Of a stretch of DNA of 64,000 nt, positions 25,548-34,995 are shown one piece after another. The notes beneath the pieces were generated by a model that did not search any database, was not told where the DNA came from, and saw only the letters and a program-made list of their open reading frames with translations. The translations under genes and the position numbers were made by a program. How positions within the stretch are numbered: the stretch's first letter is position 1; the number at the start of each line of letters is the position of its first letter. Origin of the DNA: Candidatus Rubrivivax defluviihabitans (GTDB lineage: Bacteria > Pseudomonadota > Gammaproteobacteria > Burkholderiales > Burkholderiaceae_C); contig JADJMW010000001.1 of the NCBI GenBank assembly GCA_016709385.1, positions 646,806 to 710,805 on the forward strand, in the 5' to 3' direction.

Positions 25548-28181
25548 TCACGTGACCGGCGCGGCCACCGCGTCCAGGATCTCGGTCTCGATGCGCACCT
25601 GCGTCTTCATGTGCGGCAAGGCCGGCCCGTCGACGAGGAAGGTGTCCTCGACGCGTTCGCCCAGCGTGCTGACCTTGGCCAGCTGCAGGTTGATGTGGTT
25701 GCGGGCGAGCACGCGGGCGATGGCGTAGAGCAGCCCCGTGCGGTCGCTGGCCGAGACGCTGAGCAGCCAGCGTTGCGCACGTTCGTCGGGCGCCAGCGAC
25801 ACGTGCGGCGTGACCGGGAAGCTGCGCACGCGGCGCGAGACGCGGCCGCGCCTCGGCTCGGGCAGCGGCCCGTCCGACGACAGCGCCTGCGTGGCCTGGG
25901 TCTCCACCAGGGAAATCAGGTCGCGGTACTGGAATTCGCGCTCGTCCGGCGGGCTGTCGGCGCCGAATTGCGTGCTCACCACCTGGAAGGTGTCGAGCGC
26001 ATAACCGGCGCGCGTGGTGTGGATCTTGGCGTCCTGGATGCTGAAACCGGCACTGTCGAAATAGCCGCAGATGCGGGCGAAGAGGTCGGGCCGGTCGGGT
26101 GTGTAGACCAGCACCTGCAGGCCGTCGCCCACCGACGAGGCGCGCGCGCGCACGATCGGCACCTGCGTGTGGACGTGGCGCCACAGCGCTCGCGCGTGCC
26201 AGGCGATGTCGGCGGCGTCGTGGCGCGCGAAGTAGCTCACCTCCAGCGTGTCCCACAGCGGCCGCTCGGTGCCCGGCAGCGCCGAATGCAGCGCCAGGTT
26301 GTGCTGCGCCTCCTGCTTGCGCGCCTCGATCTCGGCGTCCAGGTTGGGCCGCGCGCCGCCCAGGGCGCGCAGTGTCAGCCGGTACAGGTCTTCGAGCAGC
26401 TTGCCCTTCCAGGCATTCCACACGCGCGGGCCGGTGCCGCGGATGTCGGCCACCGTCAGCAGGTACAGCGAGGTCAACCGCTCGGGTGTGCCCACCAGGC
26501 GTGCGAAATCGGCGATGACGTCGGCATCGGACAGGTCTTCCTTCTGCGCGATGCGGCTCATGGTGAGGTGGTGCCGCACCAGGAATTCGATCAAGCGCGC
26601 GTCTTCCAGGGCGATGCCGTGGTCGCGGCAGAAGCGCCGTGCCTCGCGCGCGCCGAGTTCGGAGTGGTCGCCACCGCGGCCCTTGGCCACGTCGTGGAAG
26701 ATCGCCACCACGTACAGCAGCCAGGGCTGGTCCCATTGCGCCGCCAGCTGGCTGCAGAACGGGTATTCGTGCGCGTGCTCGGGGATGAAGAAGCGGCGCA
26801 CGTTGCGCACCACCATCAGGATGTGCTGGTCCACGGTATAGACGTGGAACAAGTCGTGCTGCATGCGCCCGACGATGCGGCGGAAGACCCACAGGTAGCG
26901 CCCCAGCACCGAGGTCTGGTTCATCAGCCGCAAGGCATGCGTCTGGCCGCTGGGCTGGCGCAGGATGGCCATGAAGGTGGCGCGATTGACGGGGTCGCGG
27001 CGAAAGGCCGGCCCCATGACTTGGCGCGCGTTGTACAGCGCGCGCAAGGTGCGCGCCGAAAGTCCCTGCAGCCCCGGCGTCTGCTGGAAGACGAGGAAGG
27101 TCTCCAGGATGGCGTGCGGGTCTTCCAGATAGAGGTCGTCGCGCGCCACCTCGAGCGAGCCGCCGCGGTCGAGGAAGCGCTCGTTGATCGGCCGCATCGG
27201 CGCCAATTCCGACGCCGTGATGCGCTCCTCGATATTCAGCATCAGGATCTGGTTGAGCTGCGTCACCGCCTTGGCAGCCCAGTAGTAGCGGTGCATCAGG
27301 ACCTCCGACGCCCGCTGCTCCCCGGTGGCGTGGCAGCCGAAGCTCTCGGCCACGGCGGTCTGCAGGTCGAAGACGAGCCGGTCTTCGCGGCGGCCGGCCA
27401 CCATGTGCAGCCGGGCGCGCACGGCGCGCAGCGTGCCCTCGTGCTTGACGAGCTGGCTGGCCTCGAAGGGCGTGATCAGTCCCGTGGCGGCCAGTTCGCG
27501 CCAGGTGCGGCCCAGACCCGCGGCGCGCGCCACCCAGATCACCACCTGCAGGTCGCGCAGGCCGCCCGGGCTTTCCTTGCAGTTGGGTTCCAGCGCGTAG
27601 GGCGTACCCTCGTACTTGACGTGGCGCTGCTTCATCTCCAGCGTCTTGGCGCGCAGGAAGGCGCGCGGGTCCAGCGCCGCTTCGCAGGCCTGCTGCAGCT
27701 CGCGAAACAGCAGCCGCGACCCGCAGACCAGTCGCCCCTCGAGCAAGGCGGTCTGCACGGTGACGTCGCGCTGTGCCTCGGTCACGCACTCGGCCACCGT
27801 GCGCACCGAGCTGCCGGCCTCCACGCCGATGTCCCAGCACGAGGTCACGAATTGGCTGGCCGCGGTGCGCATGGCCTCGTCGTGTGCCTCGGGCAGCAGC
27901 ACCAGCAGGTCCACGTCGGAGTAGGGAAACAACTCGCCGCGGCCGTAGCCGCCCACGGCCACCAGCGCCGCGTTCGCCGGCAGCCCGGCTTGCGTCCACA
28001 GCCCGGCCAGCGCGTCGTCGACCTGGCGTGACAAGGCCCGGATCAGGCGCGCTGCGTTGGTGGCCGTGGGGCGCGCCGTGCGGTACTGCGTGATCAGCGC
28101 GGCCTTGTCGTCGCGAAAGCCCTCCCGCAGCGCCGCCAGGCTGCCAGGCGCGGGGACGCCGGCTTCGGCGAGCGCGGGCAT
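25548..28181 (-). CDS. glnD: PII uridylyltransferase/uridylyl-removing enzyme
   Basis: An 877-residue nitrogen sensor. The nucleotidyltransferase site is GGYGRGELFPYSDVD, the HD hydrolase domain has AIFHDVAKGRGGDHSELG, and two C-terminal ACT domains (one opening LLYAIARVLARNHINLQLAK) bind glutamine. GlnD adds UMP to PII when glutamine is low and removes it when high, controlling glutamine synthetase and NtrB. It begins four bases behind map and is followed by mnmH after four bases, so the three are tightly linked. Length and domain order are normal. Confidence 0.95.
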   Translation of the reverse strand: MPALAEAGVPAPGSLAALREGFRDDKAALITQYRTARPTATNAARLIRALSRQVDDALAGLWTQAGLPANAALVAVGGYGRGELFPYSDVDLLVLLPEAHDEAMRTAASQFVTSCWDIGVEAGSSVRTVAECVTEAQRDVTVQTALLEGRLVCGSRLLFRELQQACEAALDPRAFLRAKTLEMKQRHVKYEGTPYALEPNCKESPGGLRDLQVVIWVARAAGLGRTWRELAATGLITPFEASQLVKHEGTLRAVRARLHMVAGRREDRLVFDLQTAVAESFGCHATGEQRASEVLMHRYYWAAKAVTQLNQILMLNIEERITASELAPMRPINERFLDRGGSLEVARDDLYLEDPHAILETFLVFQQTPGLQGLSARTLRALYNARQVMGPAFRRDPVNRATFMAILRQPSGQTHALRLMNQTSVLGRYLWVFRRIVGRMQHDLFHVYTVDQHILMVVRNVRRFFIPEHAHEYPFCSQLAAQWDQPWLLYVVAIFHDVAKGRGGDHSELGAREARRFCRDHGIALEDARLIEFLVRHHLTMSRIAQKEDLSDADVIADFARLVGTPERLTSLYLLTVADIRGTGPRVWNAWKGKLLEDLYRLTLRALGGARPNLDAEIEARKQEAQHNLALHSALPGTERPLWDTLEVSYFARHDAADIAWHARALWRHVHTQVPIVRARASSVGDGLQVLVYTPDRPDLFARICGYFDSAGFSIQDAKIHTTRAGYALDTFQVVSTQFGADSPPDEREFQYRDLISLVETQATQALSSDGPLPEPRRGRVSRRVRSFPVTPHVSLAPDERAQRWLLSVSASDRTGLLYAIARVLARNHINLQLAKVSTLGERVEDTFLVDGPALPHMKTQVRIETEILDAVAAPVT

Positions 28182-28185
28182 GGCC

Positions 28186-29067
28186 TCAGGACGTGGCGAG
28201 TGCGGCCGCGGCGCTCGACGCCGGCGCGGCCGACGCCTTGCCGTAGCCGGCGCTGGCAAAGTCCGGTGGCGGCGGGCTGCCGGCCGACACCGTGAGCACC
28301 TCGTAGCCGGTCTCGGTGACGAGCACCGTGTGTTCCCACTGCGCCGACAGCGAGCGGTCGCGCGTGACGATGGTCCAGCCGTCGTAGGGCCGGTTGCCCT
28401 TGCGGTCTTCCTTGATGTCTCGCTTGCCGGCGTTGATCATCGGCTCGACGGTGAAGATCATGCCCGGTACCAGCGTTTCGAGCGTGCCCGGGCGGCCATA
28501 GTGCAGCACCTGCGGCTCTTCGTGGAAACGCGCGCCGACGCCGTGGCCGCAGAATTCGCGCACCACCGAGTAGCCGGCATGTTCGGCAAAACTCTGGATG
28601 GCGTGGCCGATATCGCCCAGCCGCGCGCCGGGCTTGACCTTCACGATGCCCCTCCACATGGCCTCGAAGGTCACCTGGCACAGCCGGCGTGCCGCGATGC
28701 TGGCCTCGCCGACGATGAACATGCGGCTGTTGTCGCCGTGCCAGCCGTCCTTGATGACGGTGACGTCGATATTGACGATGTCGCCGTTCTTCAGCGGCCG
28801 GTCGTCGGGGATGCCGTGGCAGACCACGTCGTTGATCGACGAACACAGCGAAGCCGGGTAGGGTGGGTAGCCCGGCGGGCCGTAGCCCAGTGTGGCCGGG
28901 ATGCCGCCCTGCACGTGGACCATGTGGTCGTGCGCCAGGCGGTCGAGTTCGCGCGTGGTGACACCGGGCCGCACATGCGGCGTGAGCATGTCCAGCACTT
29001 CGGAAGCCAGCTGCCCGGCCAGGCGCATGCCCTCGATCTGGGCGGCGGTTTTGATCGGGATCGACAT
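28186..29067 (-). CDS. map: Methionine aminopeptidase type I
   Basis: A 293-residue enzyme that removes the initiator methionine. The dinuclear metal ligands are present: Asp in NIDVTVIKDGWHGD (two), His in GHGVGARFHE, Glu in FTVEPMI and Glu in QWEHTVLV. The C-terminus carries about 25 extra Ala/Ser/Pro-rich residues beyond the usual end. It is divergent from purL (72-base spacer) and heads the map-glnD-mnmH-DUF2189-DUF2788 cluster. Confidence 0.95.
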   Translation of the reverse strand: MSIPIKTAAQIEGMRLAGQLASEVLDMLTPHVRPGVTTRELDRLAHDHMVHVQGGIPATLGYGPPGYPPYPASLCSSINDVVCHGIPDDRPLKNGDIVNIDVTVIKDGWHGDNSRMFIVGEASIAARRLCQVTFEAMWRGIVKVKPGARLGDIGHAIQSFAEHAGYSVVREFCGHGVGARFHEEPQVLHYGRPGTLETLVPGMIFTVEPMINAGKRDIKEDRKGNRPYDGWTIVTRDRSLSAQWEHTVLVTETGYEVLTVSAGSPPPPDFASAGYGKASAAPASSAAAALATS

Positions 29068-29139
29068 GGCGGCGGATTATCCACCGGCCCCGTAAAATCC
29101 GTGGCCAGTCACCACACGCCGGGCTCTCACCGGGATTGC

Positions 29140-32100
29140 ATGCCTGCATCGCCGCTCCATCTTCTGCATTTCGAGGGCGGCGGTGCGCTGCCGAGCTTTC
29201 GCGCCCAGGCGCTGCTGGCGCGGCTGCAGGCCGCCTGCCCGCGCATCACCCAGGTCTCGGCGCGCTTCGTGCATTGGGCCGCCTTCGACGCACCGCCGGC
29301 CGCCGCGGTGGCCGACCGGCTGCAGGCGTTGTTGGACTACGGCGAACCGGCGCAACCCGAAACCCCGGGTGAACTGGTTCTGGTCATGCCGCGCCTGGGC
29401 ACCGTCTCGCCCTGGGCCAGCAAGGCCACGGACATCGCGCGCAACTGCCTGGGCGGCACGGGCGGTCTGGCGCTGCACCGCGTCGAACGCGTGACCGAGT
29501 TCCGGCTCGGCATCAAGGCCGGCCTCCTCAGTGCCGGCAAGCCCTTGTCGGCGGACGAACGCGCGGCCGTGGCCGCGCTGCTGCACGACCGCATGACCGA
29601 GAGCGTGGCTTTCGAACGCGAGGCTGCGACGCATCTGTTCGACGCCCGGCCGGCCGAGCCGCTGGCACATGTCGATGTGCTCGGCCAGGGCCGCGAGGCG
29701 CTGGTCGCCGCCAATGTGGAATTCGGCCTGGCGCTCTCGGCCGACGAGATCGACTACCTGCTGTACGCCTTCACGCGGTTGCGGCGCAACCCCAGCGACG
29801 TCGAGCTGATGATGTTCGCGCAGGCCAACAGCGAACACTGCCGGCACAAGATCTTCAACGCCCGCTTCACCATCGACGGCGTGGATGAACCGCTGTCGAT
29901 GTTCGGCATGATCCGTCACACCGAGAAGATCTCGCCGCAGTACACCGTGGTGGCCTACGACGACAACGCCGCGGTGATGGAAGGCGGGCCGGTGCAGCGC
30001 TGGACGCCACAGGGCTTCACCAACGCGCCGCCATACGCCCCGCGGTACGAGACCGCGCATGTGCTGATGAAGGTGGAGACGCACAACCACCCCACCGCCA
30101 TCTCACCCTTCGCCGGCGCGGCCACCGGCGCCGGCGGCGAGATTCGCGACGAAGGCGCCACCGGGCGCGGCGCTCGGCCCAAGGCCGGGTTGACCGGCTT
30201 TTCGGTGAGCAACCTGCATCTGACCGAAACCAGCGAGCCCTGGGAACGCGACCCCGTGGGCAAGCCCGAGCACATCGCCAGCGCGTTGACCATCATGACC
30301 GAAGGTCCGCTGGGCGGCGCCGCCTTCAACAACGAATTCGGCCGCCCCAACCTGGGCGGCTTTTTTCGCGTCTACGAGCAGGCGGTGGCCGGCCTGCGCC
30401 GCGGCTACCACAAGCCGATCATGATCGCCGGCGGGCTGGGTGCCATCAGCGCCGACCAGGTGAAGAAGCTGCCCTTCGGCCCCGGAACGCTGCTGGTGCA
30501 GCTGGGCGGGCCGGGCATGCGCATCGGCATGGGCGGCGGCGCGGCCAGCTCCATGGCCGCCGGCAGCAATACCGCGGCACTGGACTTCGATTCGGTGCAG
30601 CGTGGCAACCCCGAGATCCAGCGCCGGGCGCAGGAAGTCATCAACCATTGCTGGAGTCTTGGCGAAACGAACCCGGTGCTGGCCATCCACGACGTGGGTG
30701 CCGGGGGCCTGAGCAACGCCTTTCCCGAGCTGGTGGACGGCGCCGGGCAAGGTGCCCGCTTCGACCTGCGGCGTGTGCCGCTGGAGGAGAGCGGCCTGGC
30801 GCCGAAGGAGATCTGGTGCAACGAAAGCCAGGAACGCTACGTGCTGGCCGTCAACCCGGACCTGATGCCGCTGTTCGAGCAGATGTGCGCGCGCGAACGC
30901 TGCCCGTTCGCCGTCGTCGGCGTGGCCACGGCCGACCGTGCGCTGGTGGTCGAAGAAGGTGCGGGTGGCGAAAGCGTCATCGACATGCCGCTGGAGGTGT
31001 TGCTCGGCAAGCCGCCGCGTGTGCACCGCGACGTGCAGCGCGTGCGGCGCCCCGGCAAGCCGCTGCACCTGACCGGCGTGGAACTGGCCACCGTGGCGCT
31101 GGACGTGCTGCGCCATCCCACAGTGGCCAGCAAGCGTTTCCTGGTCACCATCGGTGACCGCACCGTGGGTGGCTTGACGCACCGCGACCCCATGGTCGGC
31201 CCCTGGCAGGTGCCGGTGGCCGACTGCGCCGTGACGCTGGCCGACTTCGCGGGTTTTGCCGGCGAGGCCATGGCCATGGGCGAGCGCACGCCGCTGGCCG
31301 CGCTGGGTTCGGCCACTGCGCCGGCCTCGGGCCGCATGGCGGTGGGCGAGGCGCTGACCAACCTGCTGGCGGCGCCGATCGAACTGAGCCGCGTCAAGCT
31401 CAGCGCCAACTGGATGGCGGCTTGCGGCGAGCCGGGCGAAGACGCGGCGCTGTTCGACACCGTGCGCGCCGTGGGGCTGGAGCTGTGCCCGGCGCTGGGC
31501 ATCGGCATCCCGGTGGGCAAGGATTCGCTGTCGATGCGCACGCGCTGGTCCAGTGGCGACACCCCCAGGCAGGTGACGGCACCGGTGTCGCTCGTCGTCA
31601 CCGCCTTCGCCACGCTGGACGACGTGCGCGGCACGCTCACGCCGCAACTGCAGCCGGGCGATACCACGCTGGTGCTCGTCGACCTGGGCCAGGGCCGGCA
31701 GCGTTTGGCCGGCTCGATGCTGGCGCAGGTGCTGGGGCAATTCGGCTGCGACGTGAGCGACGGCGTGCCCGACCTCGACGATGCGCAGCAGCTCAAAGCG
31801 CTGGTGGCCGCCATCAACGTCTTGCGCGCGCAAGGCCAGCTGCTGGCCTACCACGACCGCAGCGACGGCGGCCTGTGGGCGACGGTGTGCGAGATGGCCT
31901 TCGCCGGCCACCTGGGCGTGAGCCTGAACGTGGACATCCTGGTCACCGAAGGCGACGGCATCGCCGACAGCCGTGCCGAGTACGGCGACTCCAAGAACTG
32001 GGCCGCGCAGGTGGGCGAGCGCCGCAACGAACTGACCTTGAAGGCACTGTTCAACGAGGAACTCGGCATCGTCGTGCAGGTGCCCACCGCCGTGCGCGAC

Positions 32101-33156
32101 GAGGTCATGGCCACGCTGCGCGGGCACGGGCTTTCGCGCCACGCCCACTTCATCGGCAAGACCAACGACCGCGGCGTGGTCGAGGTCTGGCGCGATACCA
32201 AGTGCCAGTTCAGTGCGCCTCTGCAGGCGCTGCACCGGCAATGGGACGAGGTCAGCTGGCGCATCGCGCGCCAGCGCGACAACCCGACCAACGCCGATGC
32301 CGAACATGCCGCCGCCGGGGCGGCCGACGACCCGGGCCTGCACCTGCACCTGAGCTTCGACCCGCTGGGCTCACCAGCCGTGCACCTGACGCGCCCCAAG
32401 CTCGCCATCCTGCGCGAACAAGGCGTGAACTCGCAAGTCGAGATGAGCTACGCCCTGGCGGCGGCCGGCTTCGACACCTTCGACGTGCACATGACCGACT
32501 TGCAGGCCGGCCGCGTCCGGCTCGATCAGTTCCAGGGTTTCGTCGCCTGCGGCGGCTTCAGCTATGGCGACACGCTGGGCGCCGGCGAAGGCTGGGCGCG
32601 CAGCATCCTGTTCAATCCGGCGCTGGCCGAGGCCTTTGCCGCCTTCTTCAGCCGCCCCGACACCTTCGCCCTGGGCGTGTGCAACGGCTGCCAGATGATG
32701 GCCGCGCTGAGCCCGCTGATCCCGGGCACGGCGGCCTGGCCCCGATTCACGCGCAACCGCAGCGAACAGTTCGAGGCCCGGCTGTCGCTGGTGGAGGTGC
32801 TGGACAGCCCGAGCCTGTTCTTCACCGGCATGGCCGGCAGCCGGATGCCCATCGCGGTGGCGCACGGCGAAGGTCATGCCGACTTCTCGCAACGTGGCGA
32901 CGCCGCCGCGGTGCATCGTGCGATGCGCTTCGTCGACCACCACGGCCGGGCCACCGAGGCCTATCCCGCCAACCCCAACGGCAGCCCCGGCGGCCTGACC
33001 GCGGTGACCACCGCCGACGGCCGCTTCACGGCGCTGATGCCGCACCCCGAACGAGTGTTTCGCAACGTGCAGATGAGCTGGCGCGGCGACGCCGACATCG
33101 CGGCCCCCAGCCCCTGGATGCGCATGTTCCACAACGCACGTGCGTGGCTGAAATGA
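29140..33156 (+). CDS. purL: Phosphoribosylformylglycinamidine synthase (large, fused type)
   Basis: A 1338-residue FGAM synthase of the single-chain gamma/beta-proteobacterial type, catalysing the ATP- and glutamine-dependent fourth step of purine synthesis. The N-terminal linker domain (AQANSEHCRHKIFNA), two AIR-synthase-like halves (GGGAASSMAAGSN, GIGIPVGKDSLSMRTRW) and a C-terminal glutaminase with LGVCNGCQMMAALSPL (nucleophile Cys) and AHGEGHAD, LMPHPERVF are all there. Start ATG at 29140 gives the normal N-terminus MPASPLHLLHFEGGGA. It converges with the Tim44-like gene. Confidence 0.95.
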   Translation: MPASPLHLLHFEGGGALPSFRAQALLARLQAACPRITQVSARFVHWAAFDAPPAAAVADRLQALLDYGEPAQPETPGELVLVMPRLGTVSPWASKATDIARNCLGGTGGLALHRVERVTEFRLGIKAGLLSAGKPLSADERAAVAALLHDRMTESVAFEREAATHLFDARPAEPLAHVDVLGQGREALVAANVEFGLALSADEIDYLLYAFTRLRRNPSDVELMMFAQANSEHCRHKIFNARFTIDGVDEPLSMFGMIRHTEKISPQYTVVAYDDNAAVMEGGPVQRWTPQGFTNAPPYAPRYETAHVLMKVETHNHPTAISPFAGAATGAGGEIRDEGATGRGARPKAGLTGFSVSNLHLTETSEPWERDPVGKPEHIASALTIMTEGPLGGAAFNNEFGRPNLGGFFRVYEQAVAGLRRGYHKPIMIAGGLGAISADQVKKLPFGPGTLLVQLGGPGMRIGMGGGAASSMAAGSNTAALDFDSVQRGNPEIQRRAQEVINHCWSLGETNPVLAIHDVGAGGLSNAFPELVDGAGQGARFDLRRVPLEESGLAPKEIWCNESQERYVLAVNPDLMPLFEQMCARERCPFAVVGVATADRALVVEEGAGGESVIDMPLEVLLGKPPRVHRDVQRVRRPGKPLHLTGVELATVALDVLRHPTVASKRFLVTIGDRTVGGLTHRDPMVGPWQVPVADCAVTLADFAGFAGEAMAMGERTPLAALGSATAPASGRMAVGEALTNLLAAPIELSRVKLSANWMAACGEPGEDAALFDTVRAVGLELCPALGIGIPVGKDSLSMRTRWSSGDTPRQVTAPVSLVVTAFATLDDVRGTLTPQLQPGDTTLVLVDLGQGRQRLAGSMLAQVLGQFGCDVSDGVPDLDDAQQLKALVAAINVLRAQGQLLAYHDRSDGGLWATVCEMAFAGHLGVSLNVDILVTEGDGIADSRAEYGDSKNWAAQVGERRNELTLKALFNEELGIVVQVPTAVRDEVMATLRGHGLSRHAHFIGKTNDRGVVEVWRDTKCQFSAPLQALHRQWDEVSWRIARQRDNPTNADAEHAAAGAADDPGLHLHLSFDPLGSPAVHLTRPKLAILREQGVNSQVEMSYALAAAGFDTFDVHMTDLQAGRVRLDQFQGFVACGGFSYGDTLGAGEGWARSILFNPALAEAFAAFFSRPDTFALGVCNGCQMMAALSPLIPGTAAWPRFTRNRSEQFEARLSLVEVLDSPSLFFTGMAGSRMPIAVAHGEGHADFSQRGDAAAVHRAMRFVDHHGRATEAYPANPNGSPGGLTAVTTADGRFTALMPHPERVFRNVQMSWRGDADIAAPSPWMRMFHNARAWLK

Positions 33157-33300
33157 CCGCCACCACACCCATTGTGTTCACTGGCCGCCGGCGCGATGCT
33201 TCGCGCCCTGGTGCTGCTGGCTTCGCGCCGCTTTCCATCCTGCGCAGGGCCACGGCGCGGCCGCCGAGCCCTCGCCGGCGGAACATGCCGGCGCTGGCGC

Positions 33301-33316
33301 CCCGGTTTGCACCGGG
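33301..33316. terminator. Small hairpin between purL and the Tim44-like gene
   Basis: CCCGGT (33301-33306) pairs with ACCGGG (33311-33316) around TTGC, in the 184-base spacer of two convergent genes. Without a T-tract it is only a candidate bidirectional terminator. The rest of the spacer shows no coding signal. Confidence 0.3.
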
Positions 33317-33340
33317 TGACAGCGGCGGCGCAAACGCGCC

Positions 33341-34312
33341 TCAGCGGCTTTGTTCGATGCCGGCGATGGCCCAGCTGCGGCTGTCGTCCAGCGGCTTGGC
33401 CAGGTGCCACACCTCGTTGAAGTCCACCGGCGCGGCACCGGGTTCCTCGACGACCTGACCGCTGAAACGCACGCTGACAATCTGGCGGTCGCCTTCGTTG
33501 GCCACGTCCAGTACCTCGGCGTCGACGTGCACGACGTCGGTCTTCTGCTCGGACGGGCCACGCTCCTGGATGTCGAGCCGGGCCGAGGCGAACATCTCGG
33601 GCGTGGTGAAGCGGCGCAGGTCGTCGAGGTCGGCGCTGTCGTTGGCGGCCTGCATGCGGATGAAGATCATCTTGGCGATGCGCGAGAAACCTTCGCTGTC
33701 GAAGGACGCGGGCACGAAGGCCGGGGTCACGGCCGGTGCCGCTTCGACTGCGGGCGCTTCGGCGGCCACGGGCGGGCCGGCCGCGGGCACATTCGCCGCG
33801 GCGGCGGGCGGCATGTCGAGGCCGCGTCGTTCGCTGGCGGCAGGTGTCTGCCAGGGCGATGCCGCGGGTGCACCGGCACCGGCCAGCGCCGGGCCGCGCG
33901 CCGGCGTGCCAGCGCCCATGCGGCGCATCACGAAGCGCACCAGGAAGATCGCGGCCACGGCCAGCAGCGCCAGCATCAGGAAGTTGCCGAAGGCCTCGCC
34001 CAGGCCCAGGTGGCTCATCAGCGCGGCAATGCCCAGGCCGGCGGCCAGGCCGGCGATGGGGCCCATCCACGAGCGGCCGGCCGTGGCCGCCGCGGGTGCC
34101 GCGCCCGCCGCCGCGCCATTGGCCGGTGCGGCCTGCTGCGGTTGCGCCGGGGTCGCCGGCTTGGGCGGCGGCGCATTCGGCGCGGTCTTGGCCGGCATGC
34201 TGCGTTGCATGCCGCTGGAGCCGCCGCCGCCGAAGCGCTTGGCCTCGGCCACGTCGGGAACGGACGTGGCCGCCACCGCGGCCACCAGGGCACCGATCAG
34301 CCATTGCTTCAT
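33341..34312 (-). CDS. Tim44-like domain membrane protein
   Basis: A 323-residue protein: cleavable or anchoring signal at the N-terminus (WLIGALVAAVAATSVPDVAEA) followed by KRFGGGGSSGMQ, a proline/alanine linker, two transmembrane stretches (SWMGPIAGLAAGLGIAALMSH, FLMLALLAVAAIFLVRFVM) and a C-terminal Tim44-like domain (FSRIAKMIFIRMQAANDSADLDDLRRFTTPEMF). The family resembles the peripheral domain of the mitochondrial import motor but its bacterial role is unclear. It is divergent from the DUF456 gene. Confidence 0.85.
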   Translation of the reverse strand: MKQWLIGALVAAVAATSVPDVAEAKRFGGGGSSGMQRSMPAKTAPNAPPPKPATPAQPQQAAPANGAAAGAAPAAATAGRSWMGPIAGLAAGLGIAALMSHLGLGEAFGNFLMLALLAVAAIFLVRFVMRRMGAGTPARGPALAGAGAPAASPWQTPAASERRGLDMPPAAAANVPAAGPPVAAEAPAVEAAPAVTPAFVPASFDSEGFSRIAKMIFIRMQAANDSADLDDLRRFTTPEMFASARLDIQERGPSEQKTDVVHVDAEVLDVANEGDRQIVSVRFSGQVVEEPGAAPVDFNEVWHLAKPLDDSRSWAIAGIEQSR

Positions 34313-34474
34313 GGTCTAGCTTCCTCTTCGATTCGAACAGACGCGACGCTGCGTCAGCATTCGTAGTGTGGCGCAAGCGGGGCCGGTGCTCAAAACGCGC
34401 CGGCAAAGCCACAGCCGGCCTGGGTGCACGGCCGGCGGCAGGCATCATCGCAGGCTTGCCTTGAAGGAGGAACG

Positions 34475-34969
34475 ATGACGACGACGCTGCTGTGGCTGTG
34501 CGTGGTGCTGCTGATCGCCGCCGGCCTGGCCGGCACCGTGCTGCCGGCGTTGCCGGGCACGGCGCTGGTGCTGGCCGGCATCGTGCTGGGGGCCTGGATC
34601 GACGATTTCGCCCATGTCGGCGGCACCGTGCTGGCCATCGTCGCCGTGCTGGCGGTGCTGTCCTGGGTGCTCGACTACGTGGCCGGCCTGCTGGGTGCGC
34701 AGAAGGCCGGCGCCAGCCGCGAGGCGCTGTGGGGCGCGGCGCTGGGCACCGTGGTGGGTTTGTTCATGGGCCTGGTGGGTGTGCTCTTCATGCCGCTGGT
34801 GGGCGCCGCGGCGGGCGAGTATCTGGCGCGCCGGGCCGATGCCAACGCGCACGGGCAGGCCTTGCGGGTCGGCGTGGCCACCTGGCTGGGCATCATGGTC
34901 GGCCTGCTGGCCAAGGTCGTGATCGCCTGCATGATGATCGGCATCTTCGTCGCCGCACTCTTGTTCTGA
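34475..34969 (+). CDS. DUF456 membrane protein
   Basis: A 164-residue, four-to-five-helix membrane protein with the family signature of glycine-rich helices: GTVLPALPGTALVLAGIVLGAW, LDYVAGLLGAQKAGAS, GAALGTVVGLFMGLVGV and PLVGAAAGEYLARR. DUF456 has no known function. A perfect AAGGAGG ribosome site (34464-34470) fixes the start. It is followed 26 bases later by the PDZ-containing secreted protein. Confidence 0.88.
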   Translation: MTTTLLWLCVVLLIAAGLAGTVLPALPGTALVLAGIVLGAWIDDFAHVGGTVLAIVAVLAVLSWVLDYVAGLLGAQKAGASREALWGAALGTVVGLFMGLVGVLFMPLVGAAAGEYLARRADANAHGQALRVGVATWLGIMVGLLAKVVIACMMIGIFVAALLF

Positions 34970-34995
34970 CGCGTGGGCGGCGCAAAATCGCCGCC

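Noticed and set aside
25320..28031. Long plus-strand open frame of about 900 codons opposite glnD, and another long minus-strand frame inside it
   Set aside because: Both are shadows of glnD in very G+C-rich DNA. Their translations are Arg/His/Gln/Ala-rich with no known motif, while the glnD frame has all expected domains.
30103..32349. 748-codon minus-strand frame opposite purL
   Set aside because: Antisense shadow of purL; composition is His/Gln/Arg-rich and without domain signals.
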